DNA of 64,000 nucleotides from UBA7445 sp042096455 (GTDB taxonomy: Bacteria > Verrucomicrobiota > Verrucomicrobiia > Opitutales > Coraliomargaritaceae), in assembly GCA_042096455.1 (NCBI GenBank), contig JBELLU010000002.1:18960-82959 (forward strand), in the 5' to 3' direction. A program made the position numbers and the translations under genes. This document shows, piece by piece, positions 18,129-26,999 of the stretch. Each line of letters begins with the position of its first letter. Position 1 is the stretch's first letter. A model generated the notes under the pieces. It made no database searches. It was not told the DNA's origin and saw only the letters and a list, made by a program, of their open reading frames with translations.

Positions 18129-18866
18129 TTACTTGCGGCGGCGCAGTGCAACCACGGCCAACAATAAAAGACCGAGACTTATCGCGTAGGTGCTGGGTTC
18201 CGGCACAGCCGCCCCTGTTATGGCGACGTTATCTAAAGAAATATTGTTGAAGTTGTCAGCATCCCGATCCACTTCAATACGGAATCCGAATGACTGACCA
18301 TCCGCTAAAACGTAATTTAATGATGAGAAGTCAACGACACCGTTCGACCAAGTCCCGTTAACACCCGGATCAGCAATGGTTCCTAGGTTTGTAGCTCCAC
18401 TTGCCAGCAAATCACTGATCGCAGATACGTGTTTCACGGTAAATCCGACAGCATCTGCACCTGCAGTCCAAAGGTGATTAAAGTAGATCGAATCCAAAGC
18501 ATAGGAAGAACCGGAGTTGTTTGTGATTTGAAAATCCAACATTTTATTGCTATTTGTTTCACGTGCCAAGATACGGAAACTATTTGCTGTGATGTTAGCA
18601 CTGGCAAAACCGCCGTAGTCGGTGCTACTGGCGCTGCCCCAAGTAGTAACACTATAGCCACCGCCCAGTGTCGGGAAAGCCGAAATCAGACCTGCGCCCA
18701 TGGCACCGGTGAAACCGGTGGCGAGTTCATCAGCACTGACATTTTGAACGTAATTCGAATCGGTAGCACTGCCCCAAGCAAACCAACCAGCTAAAACATC
18801 TTCAGCTAAGGTATGGGATATGCAAGTCGCAGTTAATAATAGGGTAACAGATATATATTTTTTCAT
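18129..18866 (-). CDS. PEP-CTERM sorting-domain surface protein
   Basis: A 245-residue exported protein. Residues 1-21 are a signal peptide. The middle is Gly/Ser/Asn-rich and beta-predicted, with no enzyme motif. The C-terminus (VPEPSTYAISLGLLLLAVVALRRRK) is the PEP-CTERM signal: a VPEP motif, one hydrophobic helix and a basic tail. It is expected to be processed by an exosortase, none of which is in this window. The gene is monocistronic and divergent from the cytosolic sulfatase operon at 19182. Unlike the other two PEP-CTERM genes in the window, its upstream region lacks the shared dyad promoter. Function unknown; such proteins are usually surface or matrix components. Confidence 0.9.
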   Translation of the reverse strand: MKKYISVTLLLTATCISHTLAEDVLAGWFAWGSATDSNYVQNVSADELATGFTGAMGAGLISAFPTLGGGYSVTTWGSASSTDYGGFASANITANSFRILARETNSNKMLDFQITNNSGSSYALDSIYFNHLWTAGADAVGFTVKHVSAISDLLASGATNLGTIADPGVNGTWSNGVVDFSSLNYVLADGQSFGFRIEVDRDADNFNNISLDNVAITGAAVPEPSTYAISLGLLLLAVVALRRRK

Positions 18867-19181
18867 AAGATATCTTAAATCTTATAGAAATATAAGTCTT
18901 TCAAGCACTTTCCGCCTAAATACCGAAACAACAACAATTCCTACGATTTTATACACTTTTCTACGCTTTGCTTTCTCTATTTAGCAGCATAAAGTCATTT
19001 TAAGCTTATGTTATTGGCTTCGTATAAGGCGTTAGCTACATTCAAACTTACTTATTCTGCTTGAAGCGAACGCTCGATCTCACCTTTGTTGCGACTCTTT
19101 AAAAACCGCTCTGACTCATGCTAACAATTTATTTAATTTAATATTTTTTTCTGAAAAATTACAACTGCTCAATCTTGGATT
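18867..19181. other. Divergent promoter region
   Basis: 315 AT-rich bp between the divergent starts of the PEP-CTERM gene and the cytosolic sulfatase operon. It must hold promoters for both, but no clear dyad or consensus -35/-10 pair was recognised, and no ORF worth calling. Confidence 0.5.
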
Positions 19182-20690
19182 ATGACGAAAGCGCACCCTG
19201 AAAGGCCTCCAAACTATATAATTATTTACGCCGACGATCTCGGCTTCGGCGACTTGTCGTGTTACGGCGCCTCGGGTATTCCAACGCCTCATTTGGATCG
19301 CATGGCAAATGAGGGTTTGCGCTTCACCCAGAGCTATGCGACCGCCGCAACCTGCACGCCCTCACGTTACAGCCTCCTCACCGGCGCTTATCCCTGGCGT
19401 AACAAGCGGGCCCGAATCCTGCCGGGCGATGCTCCAATGATAATCGGAAAAGAGGAGCGAACCCTGCCCGGCACTTTGCGCGAAGTCGGCTACAAAACCG
19501 CCGTTATTGGCAAGTGGCATATCGGACTCGGCAATGGCAATATTGACTGGAACGGCGAGATTGCCCCCTGCCCGCTCGATGTTGGTTTTGATGAATCCTA
19601 TATCATGGCCGCCACCAATGATCGAGTCCCCTGCGTTTATGTCGATGGGCGCCGGGTTGATAATCTGGACCCCGAGGATCCCATCTCGGTTGTATATGGC
19701 AGTGAGAACCCCTTTCCCGAAGTGCCGACCGGGAAGGAGAATCCTGAATTACTCACGATGAAACATAGCGACCAGCAACACTATGATACCATCGTGAACG
19801 GCGTGGGCCGGATCGGTTTCTGTCGCGGAGGCAAAGCCGCCACCTGGAATGACGAAACCATGAGTGATGTCTTCCTGGAGCGCTCAAAGGAATTTATCAG
19901 CCAAAATAAAACGCAACCTTTCTTTCTCTACTACGCCTTACATCAACCCCATGTGCCACGCATCCCCAACCCCCGCTTCACCGGGGCAACGGATAAAGGC
20001 CCGCGCGGTGATGTCATCGCAGAACTGGATTGGTGTGTCGGCGAAGTGCTCGACCATTTGAAAGCGGAGGGCCTGGAAAACGATACCATTGTGGTCTTTT
20101 CTAGCGACAACGGTCCAGTCCTCGACGATGGCTATGCCGATGAGGCAGGTGCCAAATGCGGAGCGCACAAGCCTGCCGGTCCTTTGCGTGGCGGTAAATA
20201 CAGTATGTTCGACGGTGGTTCCCGCGTTCCCATGATTGCCTATGCCCCGGGGCGGATTCAACCTGGAGAGTCCCCCGCCCTCATAAGTCATGCCGATTTC
20301 CTGATGACGTTTGCAGATCTTGCCGGTTCCAGCATTCCGGAAGCGGAGCGCGCCGACAGCTTGCAAATGAGCGATGCCCTGCTGGGCAAAGATAGAATTG
20401 GACGTGATCATCTCGTTACGGAGGGAATTGGCTCAAAGACCGTCGTACGCCAAGGCAACTGGGTTTATATCCCCCCGCATGACGGGCCTGCCCTCTTTGG
20501 GGATAAAGGCATTGAGACCGGAAATAACCCCTCACCACAACTCTATGACATGGATGCCGATATTGGACAGCGTGAGAATATCGCTGACAAATACCCGGAA
20601 AAAGTTGCAGAACTCAATGACCTCTTGGAAGAAATCCATGGTGATACCCCGCCTGCCGGCCACAACACGACTGATGTTTGCTCATTTTAA
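19182..20690 (+). CDS. Cytosolic type-I sulfatase (no signal peptide)
   Basis: A 502-residue sulfatase that starts directly with MTKAHPERPPNYIIIYADDLG. The in-frame stop TGA at 19152 rules out an upstream signal peptide, so it should stay in the cytoplasm. C58-T-P-S-R62 is the formylglycine motif, with GKWHIGLG, FSSDNGPVLDDGY and FDGGSRVPMIAYAP. It is a close paralog of the exported sulfatase at 4774-6312 (shared TNDRVPCVY, GGKAA.W.DETM). The next genes are a GH2 also without a signal peptide and a sugar symporter, pointing to desulfation of imported oligosaccharides. Formylglycine formation would have to occur in the cytoplasm. Confidence 0.95.
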   Translation: MTKAHPERPPNYIIIYADDLGFGDLSCYGASGIPTPHLDRMANEGLRFTQSYATAATCTPSRYSLLTGAYPWRNKRARILPGDAPMIIGKEERTLPGTLREVGYKTAVIGKWHIGLGNGNIDWNGEIAPCPLDVGFDESYIMAATNDRVPCVYVDGRRVDNLDPEDPISVVYGSENPFPEVPTGKENPELLTMKHSDQQHYDTIVNGVGRIGFCRGGKAATWNDETMSDVFLERSKEFISQNKTQPFFLYYALHQPHVPRIPNPRFTGATDKGPRGDVIAELDWCVGEVLDHLKAEGLENDTIVVFSSDNGPVLDDGYADEAGAKCGAHKPAGPLRGGKYSMFDGGSRVPMIAYAPGRIQPGESPALISHADFLMTFADLAGSSIPEAERADSLQMSDALLGKDRIGRDHLVTEGIGSKTVVRQGNWVYIPPHDGPALFGDKGIETGNNPSPQLYDMDADIGQRENIADKYPEKVAELNDLLEEIHGDTPPAGHNTTDVCSF

Positions 20691-20852
20691 GTGATGCTGC
20701 GACTGCAAAAATCCTGCATGCGTAGGAATAAATCTTCCCTCAAATACGTTTTTACGACCCTACGAACAGTTTTGCCAGTTTGAAAACAGCGAATGAAAGC
20801 AAACTCTGTTACTCTGTGCGGTTTGCTAAAATTCGAATCGCAGCCCGCCCGC

Positions 20853-23735
20853 ATGGAAACCCTGAGTCTAGATAAAACCTGGAAGATCAAACTAGATCCG
20901 AGTAATGCGGGACTTGTGGAACAATGGTTTATTACTCCAGAAAAACTTGAGGAAGATTGCGCCGAAATTTCAGTGCCATCCTGTTGGGAAGAGGATTTTG
21001 AGGATTACGAAGGGGTGGCTTGGTATTTTACCAGCGTAGCTATTGATTCTAAAATGCAGGGACTATGTGGTCGGATTTGTTTTGAGGCATCCAATTACCG
21101 CACGCAGGTTTGGATTAACGGTCAGTCCGTCGGTCAACATGACGGCGGATACAATCCCTTTCAATTTGAGATCAGCGATGTGCTGTCATACGGCACCGAA
21201 AATAAAATCGTTGTCCGGGTTCTGAGTCCAATCGTCACCAAAGATTTACGGATTGACGACCTAGGTCCAAATGAAATGCCACACTGGCGCGGCGGTCTAA
21301 CTGCCGGCATCTGGCAGTCGGTTAGTCTGCAGTTTAATCAAACCGCGTGGATCGAATCGGCATTCTATCAACCGGATATTGAAAAATCGCAATTTGATCT
21401 CGAACTGAGCGTTCAATCCAAGGCGGCGCTTGAAGCAAAGGTTGAAGTTGAATTATTGGATGCCACCGGTGAAGTCGTTTTTAATAAGGATGAAGTGCAT
21501 TGCCTTGAAGCAGGCGTCAATTCATACAAAACGGCAATGCCGCTTGCCAATCCGATCCTTTGGAGCATCGAAAACCCTCACCTTTATACCGCAAAAGTGC
21601 GCCTCCTTATTGACGGAGAACCCTGTGCCCAGCACCAAGAACGTATCGGCCTGCGCGCATTTACTTATGTAGAGGGACGTTTTTATCTCAACGGCGAGCA
21701 TATTTATTTGTGTGGAGGATTTTGGGAAGGGGTTTATGCGAAGCATCAATCCTACCCCGAAAACCGTGAAGTCATAAAAAAGGAAATCCGCTTGGCGAAA
21801 GCGGCGGGCTTGAATTTGTTACGCCCCTGGCGAAGACCGGTTCCCCCGATAATTCTTGAAGAGGCGGATGCGGCGGGCTTGCTCATCATCGCCTCCCCGG
21901 CAGTCGAATGCATGAGCTGTTGGCCCGCACTGACGCCCGAGACCCCCAAGCGTATTGATCATGAAATCCGGCAACTCGTTCTGCGAGACCGCAATCATCC
22001 TAGCATCATATGGTGGGAGATGTTCAACGAAGTGACACGTAAGGAAATTGCTGCTTTAATCACACCTATGGCGCTTATAGCGCGCGAGTTGGATCCAACC
22101 CGTTTGATTCTGGATGAATCGGGTGGTTGGGCGAATGGGGCACACTTCTACCTTCCTCATTCCACCCAGCGTGAAGCCCTAACGGAACTGCATAGCTACG
22201 TGCGCGCACCCGTCAGCGATAAGCATTGGAAGCTGTATCAAACCCTAGGCAATCAAGACACCGAAGAAGGCAATACCAAGATCAAGGCAGGCGCAGGGCT
22301 TTTTGTCTCTGAATTCGGCTTTGGTGGTTGGCCTGAATTTGAGGCAAACTGCGCGCAATTTCAGGCAGAGGGAAACCCAAAGCTTCCCGCTTACCGTCAC
22401 CACCATAAAATCCTCAAGGATCTACGAGACGCCTTAAAGTCCTGCGAACTCGACACGATATATCCCGAGACAGACGCCTTTTGCCGTGAGTCACAAGTCG
22501 TGCAAGCGCGCGGTAATCAACATCAATTGGAAGCGCTCCTCGCAAATAGAAATATATCGGGCTATTGCATTCATGCATTTACGGATGGCGACTGGATATT
22601 AGGAGCGGGGCTAATTGACAACTGGCAACGCCCCAAGGCAGTGTATCATGCGATCGCCGAGTCGAACTCTTCCCCGCGCCTACTTTGTTTTCCAGAACAG
22701 CGCAATATCTGGCATGGCGAATCGGTTACCTGTAATTTTGTACTGCGTAGCAAGCATGCCGAACTCCCACATGGCATCGTACTTTACGGCGAGGGAACGC
22801 ACCATGTTATACCATCAACCGAATGGGGAGATGCTTCTAACCTATCGCAAATCACTGCCACGATTCCCGCATCGCTTCTGCATGAGGGTCGCAACACGCT
22901 CAAAGCCTCCGCGGTCAATGAGTCCGGTACCAGCCTCTGCGAAGCAGGGATCGAGCTCTTCGTTCTCGCCAAATTAAAAGTAGAGCAAGGGGCAACCTTG
23001 GTCGTTTACGATCCCAACAAAGAGATCACCCCCTTCCTTGCCTTGCATGATTATACCTTTGTCGATCCGGACAAATGGGTTCCCGGCAATACCCCGATCG
23101 TCTTGCTTTTTGTGCCGCAGGATGTCCGCAACAAAGCTGACCTGGAACCGATCGCACGAATACTCAACTACATCGAAGCCGGCAAAGGGAGCGCTATATT
23201 CCTCGAAGCGCCTGCGGATCGCAACTCCCCAGCAATGCTCAAGGAATACAATGCCGCGGAATGTATTCCGGTAGGCGAAAACCTGCTGCTCAATTCCGGA
23301 ACTTTTCCCTATGATCTAAATACCAGGCCTTCCTTTTCTTTCTGGGAATCCAGTATGCACTTTGCGAAAACGCACCCTATTTTTAACGGACTCCCCCAAG
23401 ACTGCATGATGGATGAGCCGTATCATGAAATCGCTCCTGCAGAGAGTTATTATCAACTCGAATCACTTGAAGCACCCGCCCAAACAATCACCTGGTTCCG
23501 CCCCGAAGACGAAGACAAGGTTCGCAAACGCACCTATCTGGGCGGCGAAGCCCTTTGGTACGGCACCGATGTCGCGGTCAAAGCTCACGGCAAGGGCAGC
23601 ATTATTCTGAGTACTCTGATCCTGCGAGGCAAAGTAAGTCAGGATCCGGTCGCAGCCCGGTTACTGCACAATTTCATCCAGTATGGCGAAAGCCTCATTT
23701 CGGAAAACGCCTGTCACTCTGCGCAACTCGCTTAA
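20853..23735 (+). CDS. Cytosolic glycoside hydrolase family 2 enzyme
   Basis: A 960-residue GH2 protein when started at the ATG at 20853, where family homology begins (METLSLDKTWKIKLDP); an in-frame ATG at 20793 would add 20 residues that do not look like a signal peptide. Domains: sugar-binding jelly roll (about 1-160), Ig-like domain, TIM barrel (about 275-610) and a long C-terminal region with beta-domains to 960. E393 in IIWWEMFNEV is the expected acid/base and E487 in LFVSEFGFGG the nucleophile. It lies in a run with the cytosolic sulfatase and the GPH symporter (27-bp gap), so it probably cleaves imported, desulfated oligosaccharides. Beta-glucuronidase or beta-galactosidase activity are both possible. 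Confidence 0.9.
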   Translation: METLSLDKTWKIKLDPSNAGLVEQWFITPEKLEEDCAEISVPSCWEEDFEDYEGVAWYFTSVAIDSKMQGLCGRICFEASNYRTQVWINGQSVGQHDGGYNPFQFEISDVLSYGTENKIVVRVLSPIVTKDLRIDDLGPNEMPHWRGGLTAGIWQSVSLQFNQTAWIESAFYQPDIEKSQFDLELSVQSKAALEAKVEVELLDATGEVVFNKDEVHCLEAGVNSYKTAMPLANPILWSIENPHLYTAKVRLLIDGEPCAQHQERIGLRAFTYVEGRFYLNGEHIYLCGGFWEGVYAKHQSYPENREVIKKEIRLAKAAGLNLLRPWRRPVPPIILEEADAAGLLIIASPAVECMSCWPALTPETPKRIDHEIRQLVLRDRNHPSIIWWEMFNEVTRKEIAALITPMALIARELDPTRLILDESGGWANGAHFYLPHSTQREALTELHSYVRAPVSDKHWKLYQTLGNQDTEEGNTKIKAGAGLFVSEFGFGGWPEFEANCAQFQAEGNPKLPAYRHHHKILKDLRDALKSCELDTIYPETDAFCRESQVVQARGNQHQLEALLANRNISGYCIHAFTDGDWILGAGLIDNWQRPKAVYHAIAESNSSPRLLCFPEQRNIWHGESVTCNFVLRSKHAELPHGIVLYGEGTHHVIPSTEWGDASNLSQITATIPASLLHEGRNTLKASAVNESGTSLCEAGIELFVLAKLKVEQGATLVVYDPNKEITPFLALHDYTFVDPDKWVPGNTPIVLLFVPQDVRNKADLEPIARILNYIEAGKGSAIFLEAPADRNSPAMLKEYNAAECIPVGENLLLNSGTFPYDLNTRPSFSFWESSMHFAKTHPIFNGLPQDCMMDEPYHEIAPAESYYQLESLEAPAQTITWFRPEDEDKVRKRTYLGGEALWYGTDVAVKAHGKGSIILSTLILRGKVSQDPVAARLLHNFIQYGESLISENACHSAQLA

Positions 23736-23762
23736 TTATCAATCGTCTACTCCCCCAAACAC

Positions 23763-25169
23763 ATGAGTGAATCGCCTACAGAAAATTCTACTTCCAAAAG
23801 CAAATTACCGATCAAAGAAAAAATGGCATTCGGTGCAGGTGAATTTGCAAACCGCTATGGCGAGAACGGCGTCAATGACATCGCCACCCCGGTTTATAAT
23901 ATAATCCTCGGTCTCAACCCTGCGACTATTGGCATCGTGCTAATGCTCATGCGTATTTGGGACGCTATTACCGACCCCATCATGGGCTGGATCAGCGATA
24001 ACTGGCGCGGTTCTCATGGGCGTCGCAAACCCTTCCTCCTATTAGGTTCGATCCTTATGGCGATTGCTTACCCCCTCGTATGGATGGCATCACCTGACTG
24101 GACCGAGCAGGCGAAGTCCATTTACTTTCTTTGCTTTGCCCTGATCTTTTTTACCACTTACACGATTTATTCAGTACCCTTCCGGGCGCTTGCCACAGAG
24201 ATGACCCCGGACTACGAGGAACGCACCAATATCCGGGTCTATTCAGCCTTCTTCAACAAGGTCTTCATGTTCATGCTGCCTTGGATTTTCCCGCTCTCAC
24301 AAAGCGACCTATTTGCCGACCCTGTGACTGGTATTAGAATCCTCGCCGGACTTTCCAGTATTTTGATTCTGGTTTCTGGTGTGATTTGTTCGCGCTATCC
24401 GCAAGAGCGCTACCACAAAGTCGCACTTCAACAGGAGAAGATACAACTCCTGCCCAGTTTTCTAAGTCTTGTCAAAGACCCAGCCTTCCTCCTCTTGCAC
24501 GGCATCGGAGTTTTCCTTCTCTCCAGTATTTTGCTCGTCGCCACCTTTGGTCTCTACGTTAATATGTTCTATGTCTGGGAAGGAGACACCGCAGGCGGGT
24601 CCAAATATTTCGCAATTGCTCAAAATATTCTTCAGATACTCGGTGTTGTGATGCTCGCGGTAATTTCGCGCTTCCTTGTTAAAATCGAGAAAAAGAAGAT
24701 GATCCTACTTGCGCTACTACTAGCCCTTTTAGGCAGCTTGTGCCGATGGTTTACTTATAATAAAGCTGTTCCAGAGTTGCTCTTCCTTGATCCACTCTTT
24801 TTTGCGCCTGCCTATACCGTTTTCTGGGCGATTTTCCTATCCATGCTTGGAGATTATTGTGACTACGATGAATTCAAAAACGGCAAACGCCGCGAAGGGG
24901 TTTTCAGCGCGATCAGTGGCTGGATCATGAAAGCAGGCAGCTCCCTCGCCTTCGGTGCCTCCGGCATTCTCCTCGCTTGGACTCATTTCAATAAGGACCT
25001 AGGTGGCGAACAACCAGAGGGCACCCTCCTCAAAATGCGTCTCCTCTTGATTGGATTGCCCGTTCTCTGCCTTCTCTTAGCGATGTTCTTTAATGCCCTC
25101 TACCCCCTCTCAAAATCACGGATGGCTCAAATCAGGAATGAGCTCGAAAGTAGACGCGGCACCATCTAA
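23763..25169 (+). CDS. GPH-family (MFS-type) sugar:cation symporter
   Basis: A 468-residue integral membrane protein with about 12 hydrophobic segments. The N-terminal block KMAFGAGEFANRYGENGVND and RIWDAITDPIMGWISDNW are signatures of the glycoside-pentoside-hexuronide family (MelB/XylP/UidB-like). A second half-signature, GDYCDYDEF..GKRREGVFSAISGW, is also typical. It imports sugars or short oligosaccharides with Na+ or H+. It lies 27 bp after the cytosolic GH2 and 15 bp before an exported sulfatase, so this is the uptake step of the module. It is the only sugar transporter in the window. The transported sugar is not deducible, though GPH proteins commonly take glucuronides and other mono- to disaccharides. 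Confidence 0.93.
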   Translation: MSESPTENSTSKSKLPIKEKMAFGAGEFANRYGENGVNDIATPVYNIILGLNPATIGIVLMLMRIWDAITDPIMGWISDNWRGSHGRRKPFLLLGSILMAIAYPLVWMASPDWTEQAKSIYFLCFALIFFTTYTIYSVPFRALATEMTPDYEERTNIRVYSAFFNKVFMFMLPWIFPLSQSDLFADPVTGIRILAGLSSILILVSGVICSRYPQERYHKVALQQEKIQLLPSFLSLVKDPAFLLLHGIGVFLLSSILLVATFGLYVNMFYVWEGDTAGGSKYFAIAQNILQILGVVMLAVISRFLVKIEKKKMILLALLLALLGSLCRWFTYNKAVPELLFLDPLFFAPAYTVFWAIFLSMLGDYCDYDEFKNGKRREGVFSAISGWIMKAGSSLAFGASGILLAWTHFNKDLGGEQPEGTLLKMRLLLIGLPVLCLLLAMFFNALYPLSKSRMAQIRNELESRRGTI

Positions 25170-25184
25170 TCCACCGGAAATACC

Positions 25185-26765
25185 ATGCAAATTCGAATGA
25201 ATAAATTTTGTGTGCTGCTCATGACTGCAGCCATCTTTGTTGGCGTCAGCAGCTGTTTTGCTAACTCAGATAGGCCCAACGTAGTCTTTATCATTTGCGA
25301 TGACCTCAACGATTTTACCTCGGTGCAGGGTGGACACCCGCAAGCGTATACCCCGAACATGGCGCGATTCGCAGAAACGGGAGTCAGCTTTGAAAACGCC
25401 TACAGTAATAATCCTGTTTGCGCTCCCTCCCGCGCGAGCCTCTACACTGGTATTTATCCCCACACTTCAAATAACCTATTTTGGGCAAAATGGTACGAGA
25501 ACCCCATCCTGAAAAACTCCAAGACGATGATGGAATTCTTTCGCGAGAACGGCTATCGCGTTGTGGGAACCGGCAAAAATGAACATCACCACCGCCCTTC
25601 CGATTGGGATTTTTATAAAGCCAAAACCGATTATGGTCCCTATTGGTCCAAAGGTGGCAAAGATCGCTCCGCAAATCCCTGGGTTCCGGAACCCTTTGCC
25701 TCAGTTGGCCCCATCGATGGTTCTTATGGCCCACTTCGTATGGATCATGAGGGCCAGCCTGAAGGTGCGGGTTGGAAATATAGCTGGGGAAAGGAACATC
25801 TCCTCGATTTCAGCGATCCGCAAACTCGCGATCTTACGCCCGATGAGTTAAATGCCAAATGGGCGGCCCAGACCCTCCGTGAACACGCCGACAATCCCTC
25901 TGCTTCGCCCCTTTTCCTCGCGGTCGGCCTTGTTCGTCCACACACCCCTTTGCACGCCCCCCAAGAATTCTTTGACCGATTCCCTGAAGATGAGGTCTTT
26001 TTGTACGGACAAATATCCAATGATGCCGCAGACACCTACCTCAAAACCGCGGATCCTTCAGACGGCAAAGGCATCGATAAAGGCTATCATTACTATCAAT
26101 TACTCAAGGAATCCTACGAAAACGCTGATGCGGGGGTGAAAGCATTCCTGCAAGCCTACCTCGCTTGCGTTGCCGCGGTGGATGCATGCATTGGCACGGT
26201 CATCAATGCAGTCGAGCGCAACGGTCTAGCCGAGAATACAATTATTATTGTAACCAGTGATCACGGCTGGGATATGGGCCAGAAAGACTACCTTTTCAAA
26301 AACACGCTTTGGGAAGACAGCACCCGCATTCCCATGATCATTCGTGCTCCGGGTGTCAGTCAAGCTGGAGCTAAAACCCGCCAACCGGTCTCACTGATCG
26401 ACCTCTACCCTACCCTTGTGGACCTTTGTAATTTGGAGGGCGAAACCCGGAAAAACTCGCAGGGCGCCCCACTGGATGGCTTTAGTATGCGGCCGCTTCT
26501 GGAGAATCCCAATGCAGGTGAATGGGACGGCCCCGAAGGCGCTCTTACGATGCGCTTCGCTGGTCCTAAAAATAACAAAAAAACCAATCAGCAACATTGG
26601 GCCTATCGCACCGAGCGCTATCGCTATATCCTATACAATGACGACAATGAGGAACTTTATGACCATCATAACGATCCCCACGAGTGGCGAAACCTTGCCG
26701 AAAACCCAGCATACTCCTCGCTGAAAACAGAATACAGACAGGCTATTTTCAAACAAATACAATAG
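25185..26765 (+). CDS. Exported iduronate-2-sulfatase-like type-I sulfatase
   Basis: A 526-residue sulfatase resembling the iduronate-2-sulfatase group (CDDLNDF...GGHPQAYTPNMARFA). Residues 1-26 are a signal peptide; VSSC at 21-24 could be a weak lipobox. C79-A-P-S-R83 is the formylglycine motif; VTSDHGWDMGQKDYLFK matches the D/H metal site of this group. The start could be the ATG at 25185 or 25197. It ends the operon with the symporter. The last 19 bases of the gene, together with 72 bp of flank, form a 91-bp sequence repeated exactly beside tRNA-His at 57876-57966, so its 3' end is the left boundary of the 31-kb block that follows. Confidence 0.94.
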   Translation: MQIRMNKFCVLLMTAAIFVGVSSCFANSDRPNVVFIICDDLNDFTSVQGGHPQAYTPNMARFAETGVSFENAYSNNPVCAPSRASLYTGIYPHTSNNLFWAKWYENPILKNSKTMMEFFRENGYRVVGTGKNEHHHRPSDWDFYKAKTDYGPYWSKGGKDRSANPWVPEPFASVGPIDGSYGPLRMDHEGQPEGAGWKYSWGKEHLLDFSDPQTRDLTPDELNAKWAAQTLREHADNPSASPLFLAVGLVRPHTPLHAPQEFFDRFPEDEVFLYGQISNDAADTYLKTADPSDGKGIDKGYHYYQLLKESYENADAGVKAFLQAYLACVAAVDACIGTVINAVERNGLAENTIIIVTSDHGWDMGQKDYLFKNTLWEDSTRIPMIIRAPGVSQAGAKTRQPVSLIDLYPTLVDLCNLEGETRKNSQGAPLDGFSMRPLLENPNAGEWDGPEGALTMRFAGPKNNKKTNQQHWAYRTERYRYILYNDDNEELYDHHNDPHEWRNLAENPAYSSLKTEYRQAIFKQIQ

Positions 26766-26837
26766 ATGCTTCGTGCTTTCCAATTTCCGGCATTGAGATT
26801 CTGACCGTGTTAATATTTATGAAAAGAAAGAAATGGG
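26747..26837 (+). repeat. 91-bp perfect direct repeat, left copy
   Basis: Identical over 91 bp to 57876-57966 in the same orientation, offset 31,129 bp. This copy spans the last six codons of the sulfatase at 25185 and 72 bp of 3' flank, ending in AAATGGG. In the right copy the terminal TGGG is the complement of the tRNA-His 3' CCCA. It behaves like a left attachment site or the scar of block integration. No integrase gene is near either copy. Confidence 0.95.
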
Positions 26838-26999
26838 TAGCAGGTCGAGACAGCGGCGCTAAGTCAACTCGCCTAAGTATATACCTCTAGCGAAAAGCCC
26901 ATGGAATAGACCGCCCTGCCCTTGCGTTTAGTTAGCTGGTCTTTCGCCAGTTTTTAGGATGGCGCGTTGCGCGTGGTCGCAAGAAATAATATCATAACT

